From Chloroflexota bacterium (GTDB lineage Bacteria > Chloroflexota > Dehalococcoidia > E44-bin15), in contig DAOUOW010000006.1 of assembly GCA_030626475.1 (NCBI GenBank), positions 1 through 40,801 on the forward strand: 40,801 nt of DNA. The letters run 5' to 3'. Both the position numbers and the translations under genes were made by a program. Every line of letters begins with the position of its first letter. Position 1 is the first letter of the stretch. Under the pieces are notes generated by a model that ran no database searches, was not told the origin of the DNA, and worked only from the letters and a program-made list of their open reading frames with translations. Shown in pieces: positions 26,964-37,286 of this stretch.

Positions 26964-27710
26964 ATGTATCAGCCCAGGACCTATCACCATTGGATCAAGG
27001 ATAAGGACCTAGTTTCCTTCCATGTAGTGCTAAAGGAGACCGACCTCCACCTTCGAGCGCAAAGCAACCTCAGAAGAGAGGCGCTGCGGGCAATCCAAAA
27101 ATGTCGCACCCCGTTGGAGCGATATATTGAGCGCCATCCCTCTTTTCTCACCGCCCTGGAGCCTGTTCCCGTGGCCGAAGATGCCCCCAAAATGGTGCGG
27201 GAGATGGCTGAAGCGGCACAAAAGGCGGGCGTCGGCCCCATGGCAGCAGTGGCAGGGGCAATTGCCGAGGAGGTAGGGAGAGAGCTGATGAAATTATCCG
27301 CCGAGGTGATCGTGGAAAATGGGGGGGACATCTTCCTCAACACCCTGAAGCAGAGACTGGTGGGGATTTATGCTTCACAGTCCCCGTTTACGGGAAAGAT
27401 TGCGCTCCAGATCGAGCCCCAGGAAACGCCTCTCGGTATCTGCACCTCTTCAGGAACGGTGGGGCACTCCTTGAGCTTGGGCAGGGCAGACGCTGTTATC
27501 GTGCTCTCGCCCTCTGCTGCTCTGGCAGATGCTGCTGCTACCGCTATCGGCAACCTGATCAAAGATGCCGCCGATATCCCCGGGGGGATAGACTGTGCCC
27601 AGGGCATCGATGGAGTTAAGGGAATTTTGATCATCAAGGATGACAAGATCGGGATCTGGGGCAAGGTAAAAATCGGTGCCTTGGAAGAGGAAGTTTCGCC
27701 CCGTGGCTGA
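26964..27710 (+). CDS. UPF0280 family protein (COG2122, ApbE-related)
   Basis: 'MYQPRTYHHWIKDKDLVSFHVVLKETDLHLRA...VGPMAAVAGAIAEEVGRELM...VENGGDIFL...GICTSSGTVGHSLSLGRADAVIVLS'. Confidence 0.92.
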   Translation: MYQPRTYHHWIKDKDLVSFHVVLKETDLHLRAQSNLRREALRAIQKCRTPLERYIERHPSFLTALEPVPVAEDAPKMVREMAEAAQKAGVGPMAAVAGAIAEEVGRELMKLSAEVIVENGGDIFLNTLKQRLVGIYASQSPFTGKIALQIEPQETPLGICTSSGTVGHSLSLGRADAVIVLSPSAALADAAATAIGNLIKDAADIPGGIDCAQGIDGVKGILIIKDDKIGIWGKVKIGALEEEVSPRG

Positions 27711-27861
27711 ACACGTCATCGTAGCCCATTCTACGCCACACCAGGCAGAGAAAAGGGCTTAAAACGGCTGAAATTGCGATTTTTACGCCTGAGGACAGGA
27801 CAGGATACACATAGCATTATATTGTCCCTAGTGATAGCAAATTTTTGGCAATTTGAACGCC

Positions 27862-28872
27862 TTAGCCAAACCTCCCCGGTATCGTGGCGTGGCAAAAGCG
27901 GCAGCTCCCCTGTTTCAGGTTGTACTCCACAATATCAAAGCCATACCTGCTGATCAGGAGGCGGCCACACTGGTGGCAATAGGTATTTTCTCCAGAATGC
28001 CCCGGGACATTGCCCGCATATACATAATGTAACCCTTCCTCCAGAGCAATCTGCCTCGCTCTTTCCAAGTTGTCCACGGGTGTGGGTTTGAGGTGGGATA
28101 GCTGGAGGTGAGGGAAGAAGCGGGTAATGTGCCACGGGGTGTAAGCTCCCAGTTCTTCTGTTATCCAGCGTGCGATCCCTCTTATCTCACCTTCATCATC
28201 ATTGTATCCTGGGGTGAGGTTGGTCACCAGCTCTACGTGCATCCCCCACCTTTTTTGCGCCCGTTTGGCCGCCTCCAAGATGGGTGCAAAGTCCGGTATG
28301 TGAGCAATGCTGGCGTAAGAAGCTCTCGAGAACCCTTTTATATCCACCCGGTAGACATCGAGGTAGGGCCCAATGGCATCCAGAGCTTCCTCGGTGATAT
28401 AGCCATTGGTCACATAATTGGTATAAAGACCCTCTTCTTTTGCCAGTTTGGCGCCATCCACGGTGTATTCCAGCCAGATAGTGGGTTCGTTAAAGGTCCA
28501 GGAGATGCCGAGGCAATGGTATCTTTTAGCCAGTGAAATCAACTCCTCTGGTGACAGGTAGCTAGCGGCTCCACCCCTGGAGTGAGAAAGCTCCCAGTTC
28601 TGGCAGCCGGGACAGCGGAAGTTGCACCCCAGCGCCCCCAGGGAGAGCCAGCGGCTGCCGGGATAGAAGTGAAACACCGGCTTTTTCTCTATCGGGTTTA
28701 TGGACAGGGAAGCGACTTCACCATAGATCAAGGTGAAAAGCTTCCCCCCTTGGTTCTGGCGGGTGAAACAAAAACCCCGCTTCCCTTCACTGAGGACACA
28801 GTGGCGGGGGCAGGTATTGCACTTCACCTTTTCGTCCTCTAGCTTATGATAAAGAAGTGCTTCCTTTTTCAC
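27862..28872 (-). CDS. amrS: AmmeMemoRadiSam-type radical SAM enzyme (AmrS-like)
   Basis: 'CNTCPRHCVLSEGKRGFCFTRQN', CX3CX2C 'CNFRCPGCQNWELS', 'ISWTFNEPTIWLEYT'. Confidence 0.9.
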   Translation of the reverse strand: MKKEALLYHKLEDEKVKCNTCPRHCVLSEGKRGFCFTRQNQGGKLFTLIYGEVASLSINPIEKKPVFHFYPGSRWLSLGALGCNFRCPGCQNWELSHSRGGAASYLSPEELISLAKRYHCLGISWTFNEPTIWLEYTVDGAKLAKEEGLYTNYVTNGYITEEALDAIGPYLDVYRVDIKGFSRASYASIAHIPDFAPILEAAKRAQKRWGMHVELVTNLTPGYNDDEGEIRGIARWITEELGAYTPWHITRFFPHLQLSHLKPTPVDNLERARQIALEEGLHYVYAGNVPGHSGENTYCHQCGRLLISRYGFDIVEYNLKQGSCRFCHATIPGRFG

Positions 28873-29348
28873 TCCTCCGCACCTTCCATTAGCGTCTCAA
28901 GCTCTCTTTTCATTCTCTGCCAGTGGGTGCCCCGCCAGTAGATTCGATGGCAGGAGGGGCATTCCACATACCGAGACTGTGTCTGGAAAACATAGGGCGG
29001 CACCAGGTCTTTGACCTCCGCCTTCCTTTTGCTGACTAGAGGCTGGTTGCACTCCAGGCACCGGGTGAATTTTCGTTCTTGATCTAGCTTCATCGTCCGC
29101 ACTACCTGGCGCAGTTGATCCTTGACTTCATCCCCCTCGATTAGAAGGGCCTTCAGCTTGCCACTGGTGACCACCCGCCGCATCATGATCTGGGTGTCCT
29201 TGGTCAGCACCACCCTTTTCTCCTTGAGGCCGATAGAGACCAGCCCCCAATCGTCGATGTAATTGATAAAAGCGGCGTCATAGCCCATTATTCTCAGCCA
29301 CCGCGCCAACCTGCCGACATTGGTGTCCACTATAAACTTAGGTCTCAT
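28869..29348 (-). CDS. Mut7-C RNase domain-containing protein
   Basis: 'RPKFIVDTNVGRLARWLRIMGYDAAFINYIDD...VVLTKDTQ' and Zn-ribbon 'CLECNQPL...CPSCHRIYWRGTHW'. Confidence 0.93.
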   Translation of the reverse strand: MRPKFIVDTNVGRLARWLRIMGYDAAFINYIDDWGLVSIGLKEKRVVLTKDTQIMMRRVVTSGKLKALLIEGDEVKDQLRQVVRTMKLDQERKFTRCLECNQPLVSKRKAEVKDLVPPYVFQTQSRYVECPSCHRIYWRGTHWQRMKRELETLMEGAEE

Positions 29349-29422
29349 CAATATCCACACTCTCTAAAAGAGGATCTTCATCCCTCATAGCCCAGGGTTA
29401 TCTCCTGATCTCGCTTTCCATC

Positions 29423-30034
29423 CTACACCACCCTTTCCACTTCCACCCTTAATCGCCTTGCCCGCACCAGATAGATCAAGGGGATGCTCACCATGGTGAT
29501 ACCCATCTTAACTACGTACTGCCCCCCAATCAAGTCTGGCACATCGTAGCCGGAGACACCACCAAAGGCGATGGTGATAAAGATGATACTATCAACGAAA
29601 GTGGAAACGGCATTGCTCACCAGCACCCTGGCCCATCTATATCTGCCTATTCGCTGCCGCCACCAGGCGAAGATCTCGACATCGATGAGAGAGGCAATCA
29701 GATAGGCGGTGAGGCTAGCGGTAACGATGCGCCAGGTGGGGCCCAGCACCCCGGCAAAGGCCTCCTGATCCGGGTAACCGGAGGCTTCAGGCAGGGCGAT
29801 GGCAAACTGGCAATAAATGGCAAGCAGAACATTGGCCGCAAACGCAGCATAGATCACCTGCCGCGCCCGCTGCTTGCCTAACCTCTCATTGATGAGGTCA
29901 ACCAAAGTGAAGGTCAGGGCGTAGATGAAAACAGCAGCGGGCACCACAATGCTGCCCAGCTCTACCGGCTTGGTGGCAGTAACATTGGCAATTACCTGGC
30001 AGGCGATGTAAAGGCCAATAAGCAGGATGACCAC
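29423..30034 (-). CDS. queuosine precursor transporter (YhhQ/DUF165 family)
   Basis: 'PAAVFIYALTFTLVDLINERLGKQRARQVIYAAF...AYLIASLIDVEIFAWWR...RVLVSNAVSTFVDSIIFITIAF'. Confidence 0.92.
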   Translation of the reverse strand: MVILLIGLYIACQVIANVTATKPVELGSIVVPAAVFIYALTFTLVDLINERLGKQRARQVIYAAFAANVLLAIYCQFAIALPEASGYPDQEAFAGVLGPTWRIVTASLTAYLIASLIDVEIFAWWRQRIGRYRWARVLVSNAVSTFVDSIIFITIAFGGVSGYDVPDLIGGQYVVKMGITMVSIPLIYLVRARRLRVEVERVV

Positions 30035-30073
30035 CGATATTTTCCTTGGTCAGGTGGCGATAAGGGGCTTCCT

Positions 30074-31024
30074 TCATATCCAGCGTTTGAGCCGGAAGTA
30101 GGCCAGCATGCCCCCGGAGATAGCGAACGATATCAGTATGATGAAGGTAAAGGCAAGGGAGCTGTCCTCAAAGGGGAGGGAGACATTCATGCCGTAAAGA
30201 CTGGCAACCAGCAGCAGGGGGAGGAGAATGGTGCCCAGAATGGTGAGCATCTTCATTACCTCGCTGGTGCGGTGGGAGGAGAGGGAATCGCCGGTGTCAA
30301 ACAGCCCCTCTACTATCTCTTTATATTCCTCCAACGTCTCCATGAGCTTGCCAACGTGGTCGCCGATGTCGCCATAGTAGACGTCGAGGTCTTCCCTGAG
30401 GAAGGGATAATCCTTCTCCTCCAGGGATTTGAGGATGGCAGGCTGGTGACGAATGATACGGCGATAGGCCATGATATCGCGCCTGAGGACCGAGATCTCC
30501 CGCACCGTGTCCCGAGCCTGCTCGCTAAAGAGCCGCTCCTCAGCCGCCTCCACATTGGCGATGATCTTGTTCATGATAGGAAAGCAATAGTCCACCAGCC
30601 GGTCGAGGATGCGGTAAAGGAGATAGCCAGAGCTGCGGGCCATGTTATCCTCCCGCGCCCGCTCATTCTGCTGGCAATCCTTAAACAGTTTCACCAGCGG
30701 CTTGAGGTCGCCGCTATGAACCGTAACCACAAAGTCCGCCCCAATAAAGACGGAGACCTGGCTGGGTATGGTTACCCGGGCCTTTTTATGGAATACGGGG
30801 AAGTGGAGCACCGAGAAGAGGTAGTTCTCATACTCGTCGATCTTGGGCAGCTCAATCCTCGAGAGGCAGTCCTCCAGGTCCAAGGGGTGAAAAAGGTAAT
30901 TCTTAGCCAGATAGTCAATATCCTTAGTCGTGGGCTTTTCAACGTTGACCCAGGTGATCTTGCCCCACTTGATCCACTCTATATTTAGTTCCTCTTCCCT
31001 TTTGGTTATCGGGGCTACAGTCAT
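30074..31024 (-). CDS. corA: CorA family magnesium/cobalt transporter
   Basis: C-terminal 'LLVASLYGMNVSLPF' (GMN motif) followed by a second TM helix; typical N-terminal domain. Confidence 0.93.
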   Translation of the reverse strand: MTVAPITKREEELNIEWIKWGKITWVNVEKPTTKDIDYLAKNYLFHPLDLEDCLSRIELPKIDEYENYLFSVLHFPVFHKKARVTIPSQVSVFIGADFVVTVHSGDLKPLVKLFKDCQQNERAREDNMARSSGYLLYRILDRLVDYCFPIMNKIIANVEAAEERLFSEQARDTVREISVLRRDIMAYRRIIRHQPAILKSLEEKDYPFLREDLDVYYGDIGDHVGKLMETLEEYKEIVEGLFDTGDSLSSHRTSEVMKMLTILGTILLPLLLVASLYGMNVSLPFEDSSLAFTFIILISFAISGGMLAYFRLKRWI

Positions 31025-31100
31025 ATCTCCACCACCCCCTTTGTCTGCTTGCCTCAGGAAATACCCATCTATTTTACCATAATCTCAGAAACTGGCAACC

Positions 31101-33377
31101 TTACCCCAGAAGGTCATCAAGGATTAGCTTTGCCGCCCCTTTGTCCAGGGGTTCATTGTTGTTGCCACACTTGGGCGATTGGATGCAACTGGGACAGCCG
31201 TCCTCACAGGGGCACTCCGAGATAACGCTTAGCGTTGCTCGCCACAGCTCGGTCACCAGCTCGAAGCCCTTATGGGCAATGCCGATGCCGCCGGGATAAG
31301 CGTCATAGATAAATATCTGAGCTCTTCCGGTGTCGGCGTGGAGCGGGGTGGAAAGACCACCAATATCGTTCCGATGGCAAAGGGCGAAAAGGGGAAGCAA
31401 GGCGATGGCAGCATGCTCTACTGCATGGAGCCCTCCAGCGAAATCAAGGTCCTTCACCGCCAGCCGCCCGGCGGTCTCCTGCGGTATATCGAACCACAGG
31501 GCGACGGTAGGGAAGGTCTGAGATGGCAAGTCCAAGGGCTCCTCCCCAATGACCTCTTCTGTGAACTGCCTCTTCTTTTTGAAGCCCAGCACCCTGGTGG
31601 TGACCTCCACCTCGCCCAGATATACCTTTACCGCCCCCGCTTGTTTCACTTGATTCTGCTTGAGAATTCTTACATCGGTGATATCCTTTGTCTGGGTGTA
31701 ATAATCGGCATCTATCGGCACCACAGAGGCGGTGCGCGCTCCGAGGTCAAGCTCGGTAACAAGATAGGCTTCGCCCTGATGAAGGTAGATGGCGCCGGGA
31801 TGAACCTGAAAGAAGGCGACCGCCGCCTCGACCGTCTCCAGCTCCCGATATCCCTGAGAGGCATCGACCACAGTGTAGCGCTCCGATGAGGTGGTGCGGA
31901 TATTCACCTCCTCAGCAGGGTAGGATATGCCAGGTGAGGGATACCACCTTACCTGCCGCTCCCGGAGCAAACCCTGCGCCTCGAGCTCCGCCCTCGCCTG
32001 GGTGAAGCTCTGGCCGAAAAGCTCGCCGTCTTCATCATCTAACGGGTGCTCCCAGGCAGCACACAGCAGATGGGGCTTGAGGATGTAAGGGTTCTCTGGA
32101 TTGATGAGGGCATTTTCAAAGCTTTTGCCGAAGAAGGCCTGAGGATAGCGCATGAAATACTGGTCCAGGGGATTATCCAGGCTGATGAGGAAGCTAAGTG
32201 ACCTCTCCCCCCTCCTCCCGCTCCGCCCCGCCTGCTGCCAGGTGCTGGTGATGCTCCCCGGATAGCCGGTGAGCACCGTGGCATCAAGGTCCCCGATATC
32301 AATCCCCAATTCCAGGGCGGTGGTCGCCGTCGCCCCCAGAAGCTCTCCGGCGAAGAGCTGGCGCTCGATCTGGCGTCGGTCCTCGGGGAGATAGCCAGCG
32401 CGATAAGGCTTTATCCTGGAGGTGAGCGCCGGCTCTTCCTTGGCCAACTGGTCTCTGGCGTAGATATAGATTAGCTCGGTGAGCTTTCTCGACCGAGCGA
32501 AGGTGATGGTGCGCAACCCCCCCATTATCAGCTCGGTGAACAGGAAGGTTGCCTCGCTGTTGGCGCTGCGCCGTGCCGACCTTGCCCGGTCAATAGTGGG
32601 TGGATTCCAGAAGACAAAGTCCTTCCCCCCATAGGGAGAGCCATCGTCATCGATGACCTCAAAGGGGAGACCCACCAGCTTCTCGATATGCTCCCCTGGG
32701 TTAGCAATGGTGGCCGATGAGGAGATGAATTGAGGGTTTGAGCCGTAGAGGGCACAGAGCCGCCTCAGCCGACGCAGTACATTGGCAACGTGAGAGCCAA
32801 AGACACCGCAATAAATGTGGGCTTCATCCACCACCACGTACTTCAGCCGCCGCAGAAACCGAGACCAGGACTGATGATTGGGGAGGATGCCGAGGTTGAG
32901 CATATCGGGGTTGGTGAGCACAATCTGGGCTGACCTCTTTATTTCGCCCCGCTCCTGGGGCGGGGTATCGCCATCGAAAGTGGCGCACCATATCCCCAGG
33001 GGCGCAGCCAGTTCCTCTAGTCCCCGGAGTTGGTCCTGCGCCAGTGCCTTGGTCGGGAAAATGTAGAGCGCACAACTCCGTTTCTCCCTCAACATCCTAT
33101 CCAATATGGGAACATTGTAGCACAGGGTCTTGCCACTGGCGGCCGGGGTGACGACGAAGATATTCTTCCCCGAGCGGGCAGCGTTTATCGCCTGCGCCTG
33201 ATGGCTGTAGAGGGGAAATAAACTCAATGACTCAAGGCGGCTCTGGAGCACCTCATGAAGGGGCTCCTTCAGCTCCGCATATCTTGCCTCACGGCTTGGC
33301 ACCTGCTCCACGTGGACAATCTGGCCCCTATAGGGAGGAAGCGTGGCAACATGGTTCAAAAAGGCTCGGGTATCCAT
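31101..33377 (-). CDS. DEAD/DEAH box helicase with C-terminal DUF1998 (MrfA/YprA/Hrq1-like)
   Basis: 'FVVTPAASGKTLCYNVPIL', 'VVDEAHIYCGVFGSHVANVLRRLRR', 'SSATIANP', 'QQAGRSGRRG', C-terminal 'CPCEDGCPSCIQSPKCGNNNEPLDK'. Confidence 0.93.
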   Translation of the reverse strand: MDTRAFLNHVATLPPYRGQIVHVEQVPSREARYAELKEPLHEVLQSRLESLSLFPLYSHQAQAINAARSGKNIFVVTPAASGKTLCYNVPILDRMLREKRSCALYIFPTKALAQDQLRGLEELAAPLGIWCATFDGDTPPQERGEIKRSAQIVLTNPDMLNLGILPNHQSWSRFLRRLKYVVVDEAHIYCGVFGSHVANVLRRLRRLCALYGSNPQFISSSATIANPGEHIEKLVGLPFEVIDDDGSPYGGKDFVFWNPPTIDRARSARRSANSEATFLFTELIMGGLRTITFARSRKLTELIYIYARDQLAKEEPALTSRIKPYRAGYLPEDRRQIERQLFAGELLGATATTALELGIDIGDLDATVLTGYPGSITSTWQQAGRSGRRGERSLSFLISLDNPLDQYFMRYPQAFFGKSFENALINPENPYILKPHLLCAAWEHPLDDEDGELFGQSFTQARAELEAQGLLRERQVRWYPSPGISYPAEEVNIRTTSSERYTVVDASQGYRELETVEAAVAFFQVHPGAIYLHQGEAYLVTELDLGARTASVVPIDADYYTQTKDITDVRILKQNQVKQAGAVKVYLGEVEVTTRVLGFKKKRQFTEEVIGEEPLDLPSQTFPTVALWFDIPQETAGRLAVKDLDFAGGLHAVEHAAIALLPLFALCHRNDIGGLSTPLHADTGRAQIFIYDAYPGGIGIAHKGFELVTELWRATLSVISECPCEDGCPSCIQSPKCGNNNEPLDKGAAKLILDDLLG

Positions 33378-33388
33378 TTTAGCCCTTT

Positions 33389-33682
33389 CTAAAGGGCGTG
33401 GAGGATTTCTACCTCATAGTCGAGCATCTCGACATCAAATCTGCACTTCTCTATGAAGGCCACCACCTTTGATAGCACCTCGTTGGCATGTTGAGAGCTG
33501 GTGCTGACACAGGTTATACCCAGGGCCACCATTTGCCACAAGTCGTGGTCATCAACTTCGGCTATGGAGACATTGAACCGGTTCTTCACCCGCTCGGTGA
33601 TCGACTTCAAGGTCTGTCGCTTACCCTTCAGGGTTTCATTCTCCGGCAGGCGCAGCCTAACCTTGCACACTCCAACATTCAT
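33389..33682 (-). CDS. DUF503 family protein
   Basis: 'MNVGVCKVRLRLPENETLKGKRQTLKSITERVKNRFNVSIAEVDDHDLWQMVALGITCVS'. Confidence 0.92.
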   Translation of the reverse strand: MNVGVCKVRLRLPENETLKGKRQTLKSITERVKNRFNVSIAEVDDHDLWQMVALGITCVSTSSQHANEVLSKVVAFIEKCRFDVEMLDYEVEILHAL

Positions 33683-33764
33683 GGCATCCTCCAGGCAAAG
33701 AGAAACCGAGACGTCACGACCAAAGGTGACAAACGGCGTCTCGGCTTCTCAAGGAATGCAAGCG

Positions 33765-34064
33765 CTAACGACGATCTCTCATCTGGGCAAAGCATTCTCT
33801 GCAATACACCGGGCGCCCACTCCTGGGCTCAAAGGGAACTTCACACTCCTTGCCGCAAGAAGCACAAACTGCAGTGTGCATCTGGCGAGGTGCTCCGTAC
33901 CCGCTCCCGCTATAGCGACTTTGGCGCTTTGCCGCTCGACACTCCGGACAGCGATTGGGCTCGTTTTGCAGCCCGCGAGCCTGATAAAATTCCTGCTCAC
34001 CAGCAGTGAATGTGAACTCTTGGCCGCAATCACGACACACCAGAGTCTTGTCCGCAAAAGCCAT
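33765..34064 (-). CDS. small double zinc-ribbon protein (zf-trcl / CxxC_CXXC_SSSS type)
   Basis: 'CRDCGQEFTFTAGEQEFYQARGLQNEPNRCPECR' plus 'CASCGKECEVPFEPRSGRPVYCRECF'. Confidence 0.88.
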   Translation of the reverse strand: MAFADKTLVCRDCGQEFTFTAGEQEFYQARGLQNEPNRCPECRAAKRQSRYSGSGYGAPRQMHTAVCASCGKECEVPFEPRSGRPVYCRECFAQMRDRR

Positions 34065-34298
34065 ATCGGACCTCCTCTTCCATTAGGTGGTTGTCCCTTG
34101 CCGATCGACCTTGCGCCTCAAGACCCTGTTCTATCCAATTGCCAGCGCCTAAAAGGGGTAGAGAAACCTAACACCCCAGCAAACCACTAAGCCACTTTAC
34201 CTAGACTGTCATCCTGAAACACGGCACCTAATTCAGACACCACCTCGGCCATCAGTATATACTAATGACCCGCCAAAAGCAATCCCTCTATACCACCC

Positions 34299-34327
34299 TT
34301 GTTTGGCTTCCCATTTAGTGCTAAAAT
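34299..34327 (+). promoter_or_regulatory. putative promoter of uvrA
   Basis: TTGTTT, 17-nt spacer, TAAAAT. Confidence 0.35.
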
Positions 34328-34364
34328 GAAATGTTACCCAGGCGACACATAGAGGGAGCAGGCA

Positions 34365-37241
34365 ATGCCTCTGGATGCCATAATTGTCAAAGGGGCGAGA
34401 GAGCATAACCTGAAAAACATAGATGTGGTCATCCCCAGGGATAAGCTGGTGGTGATCACCGGCGTTTCCGGTTCAGGCAAAAGCTCTCTGGCCTTTGATA
34501 CCATCTACGCTGAGGGGCAGCGTCGTTATGTCGAGTCCTTGTCCGCTTATGCCCGCCAGTTCCTGGGGCAGATAGAGAAGCCCGATGTTGACTATATCGA
34601 GGGGCTGAGCCCTGCCATCTCCATCGACCAGAAGGGGCCGGGCAGAAATCCCCGCTCCACGGTGGGCACAGTAACCGAGATCTATGACTATCTACGCCTC
34701 CTCTTTGCCCGAGTTGGTCACCCCCATTGCCCCAAGTGCGGGCGGGAGATCTCGCAACAAACGGTGCAACAGATCATAGATGCCCTCCTCGAACTCCCCC
34801 AGGGAACAAGGATCATAATCATGGCACCCCTGATCAAGGACCGCAAGGGGGAGCATCAGGGGATTTTCGAGGACCTGAGAAAAGCAGGCTATGTCAGGGT
34901 CAGGGTCGATGGGCGCATCCATGACCTCGCCGAGGAGTTCGACCTGGACAAGAATAAGAGGCACACCCTTGAGGCAGTGATCGATAGGCTGATCATCGAG
35001 GATAAGGAGCAACAAGGCCGCCTTGCCGATTCTGTGGAGACTGCCTTGAAGTTAGGCGCCGGGGTGGTGCTGGTCTCCATCGTTGACGGAGAGGAGCTTC
35101 TGTTCTCGGAGCACTTCGCCTGCGTTCATTGCGGCATCAGCCTGGGGGAGCTAGCCCCCAGGACCTTCAGCTTCAATAGCCCCCACGGAGCGTGCCGCAC
35201 CTGCACCGGACTGGGGATAAAGATGGAGATCGACCCCGACCTGCTCATCTCCAACAAGGAGCTCTCTCTGGCTGAGGGTGCCATCAGACCCTGGGGGTGG
35301 TACTCCTGGCACGCCTATGAACTGGAAAGGCTGGCCCGGGAGCATGGCTTTTCAGTCCATAGCCCGATCAAATCCCTAACTGCGGCACAAATGGGACTCA
35401 TTCTCTATGGCGAAAGGGGGGAGCTGGTCCGCTATCGCAACCGCTTTGGCCGAATTCGGGAATACTTCACCAACTACGAAGGGGTAATACCCTACCTGGA
35501 GCGCATCCATCGCGACACCGAATCGGAGCACACTCGCTCCGAGATCGAGCGCTACATGACCACCCACCCGTGCCCCGCATGCAACGGGCAGCGACTGAAA
35601 CCAGAATCGCTGGCGGTGACCATCGACGGCAAGAACATCGCTGAGGTAACAGTCATGTCCGTGGATCAGGCGCTGGAGTGGATAACGCGTCTGGGGGGTG
35701 ATGGCAGGAAGAGGGTGCTCAGCCAGCGCGAGCTTACCATCGCCCACCAGATCCTGAAGGAGATTAGCGCCAGATTGAGCTTCCTCAAGAACGTGGGCCT
35801 CGATTACCTCAGCGTGGATCGCCGCTCGAGCACCCTTTCCGGCGGTGAGGCGCAGCGGATTCGCCTCGCCACCCAGATTGGCACCGGCCTCATGGGGGTG
35901 TTCTATATCTGCGATGAGCCCACAGTGGGCCTGCACCCCGCCGATGACTACCGCCTCATCGACACCCTGAAGAAGCTCAGGGACCTGGGAAATACCATCC
36001 TGGTGGTGGAGCACGACGAAGCAATGATGAGGGCCGCCGACCACATCATCGACATGGGTCCTGGCGCTGGTGAGCACGGGGGAGAGATCGTGGTCACGGG
36101 GACAATAGAAGACATCATGGCCTGTGCCGATTCCATAACCGGTCAGTATCTGAGCGGAGCCAAGCAGATCCCCGTTCCCCAGAGGCGCCGCCCCGGCTCA
36201 GGGGATGAACTGGTGATAAAAGGGGCGCGCCAGAATAATCTGAAGAACATCGACGTTCATATCCCTCTGGGCAAGTTCGTTTGCATCACCGGCGTCTCCG
36301 GCAGCGGCAAGAGCACGCTGATCAATGAAATTCTGTATAAGAAGATGGCCCAGATATTCTACAAGGCCAGGGAGCGCCCTGGCGATTGCGATGGCATCGA
36401 GGGCTTGGAGCAAATCGATAAGGTAGTCAATATTGACCAGTCTCCCATCGGGCGCACCCCGCGCTCAAACCCCGCCACCTATACCGGCACCTTCACCCCC
36501 ATCCGCGAGTTCTTTGCCACCGTCCCTGAAGCGCGGATGCGGGGTTATCCTCCGGGGCGCTTCTCCTTCAATGTTAAGGGGGGAAGATGTGAGGCCTGCC
36601 GCGGCGAGGGCTATATCCAGATCGAGATGCAATTTTTGCCCGATGTCACCGTCCCCTGCGAGGTGTGTCAGGGGAAACGCTATAATCGCGAAGCCCTGGA
36701 GATAAGATTCAAGGGCAAAAATATCGCCGAGATCCTGGATATGAGCGTTGAGGAAGCTTTTTCATTCTTTGAGCACTTTCCAAAGGTGAAAAGCAAGCTG
36801 GCAACACTGAAGGATGTTGGCTTAGGCTACATCAAGCTGGGACAGCCGGCAACCACGCTCTCGGGCGGCGAAGCGCAGCGGGTTAAGCTCTCCACCGAAC
36901 TCTCCAAGAGGGCCACAGGAAGGACGCTCTACATCCTTGATGAGCCCACCACCGGGCTCTCGTTCGCTGATGCCGCAGCCCTGCTTCAGGTGCTGCATCG
37001 CCTGGTCGATGCCGGCAATACGGTGATCCTCATCGAGCACCACCTTGACCTGATCAAGAATACCGATTACATTATCGACCTCGGTCCCGGCGCTGGCGAT
37101 AAGGGGGGATACATTGTCGCCACCGGAACCCCCGAGGAGGTGACTGAGATCGAAGGCTCTCTCACCGGGCAATACCTCAAGGTGAAGCTGGCAAAAGCAG
37201 GAGCGGTTAACGTTGCCCATTCAATGGTGAAACCCGCTTAA
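34365..37241 (+). CDS. uvrA: excinuclease ABC subunit UvrA
   Basis: '[63 protein letters not shown]', zinc motifs, second '[17 protein letters not shown]', LSGGEAQR twice. Confidence 0.98.
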   Translation: MPLDAIIVKGAREHNLKNIDVVIPRDKLVVITGVSGSGKSSLAFDTIYAEGQRRYVESLSAYARQFLGQIEKPDVDYIEGLSPAISIDQKGPGRNPRSTVGTVTEIYDYLRLLFARVGHPHCPKCGREISQQTVQQIIDALLELPQGTRIIIMAPLIKDRKGEHQGIFEDLRKAGYVRVRVDGRIHDLAEEFDLDKNKRHTLEAVIDRLIIEDKEQQGRLADSVETALKLGAGVVLVSIVDGEELLFSEHFACVHCGISLGELAPRTFSFNSPHGACRTCTGLGIKMEIDPDLLISNKELSLAEGAIRPWGWYSWHAYELERLAREHGFSVHSPIKSLTAAQMGLILYGERGELVRYRNRFGRIREYFTNYEGVIPYLERIHRDTESEHTRSEIERYMTTHPCPACNGQRLKPESLAVTIDGKNIAEVTVMSVDQALEWITRLGGDGRKRVLSQRELTIAHQILKEISARLSFLKNVGLDYLSVDRRSSTLSGGEAQRIRLATQIGTGLMGVFYICDEPTVGLHPADDYRLIDTLKKLRDLGNTILVVEHDEAMMRAADHIIDMGPGAGEHGGEIVVTGTIEDIMACADSITGQYLSGAKQIPVPQRRRPGSGDELVIKGARQNNLKNIDVHIPLGKFVCITGVSGSGKSTLINEILYKKMAQIFYKARERPGDCDGIEGLEQIDKVVNIDQSPIGRTPRSNPATYTGTFTPIREFFATVPEARMRGYPPGRFSFNVKGGRCEACRGEGYIQIEMQFLPDVTVPCEVCQGKRYNREALEIRFKGKNIAEILDMSVEEAFSFFEHFPKVKSKLATLKDVGLGYIKLGQPATTLSGGEAQRVKLSTELSKRATGRTLYILDEPTTGLSFADAAALLQVLHRLVDAGNTVILIEHHLDLIKNTDYIIDLGPGAGDKGGYIVATGTPEEVTEIEGSLTGQYLKVKLAKAGAVNVAHSMVKPA

Positions 37242-37286
37242 AGGCTGGGCACTATACACTAATACTGAAATACTGAACTGGCGCAA

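Noticed and set aside
27839-27856. CAAATT-TTTGGC-AATTTG inverted repeat between UPF0280 and amrS as a terminator
   Set aside because: AT-rich 6-bp stem without a clear U-tract; too weak to call, though it lies between convergent genes.
30272-30988. 238-aa plus-strand ORF
   Set aside because: Fully antisense to a well-supported CorA gene; composition artefact.
33501-34190. 229-aa plus-strand ORF
   Set aside because: Antisense to DUF503 and zinc-ribbon genes; low-complexity, no recognisable domain.
35376-36077. 233-aa minus-strand ORF
   Set aside because: Antisense to highly conserved uvrA.
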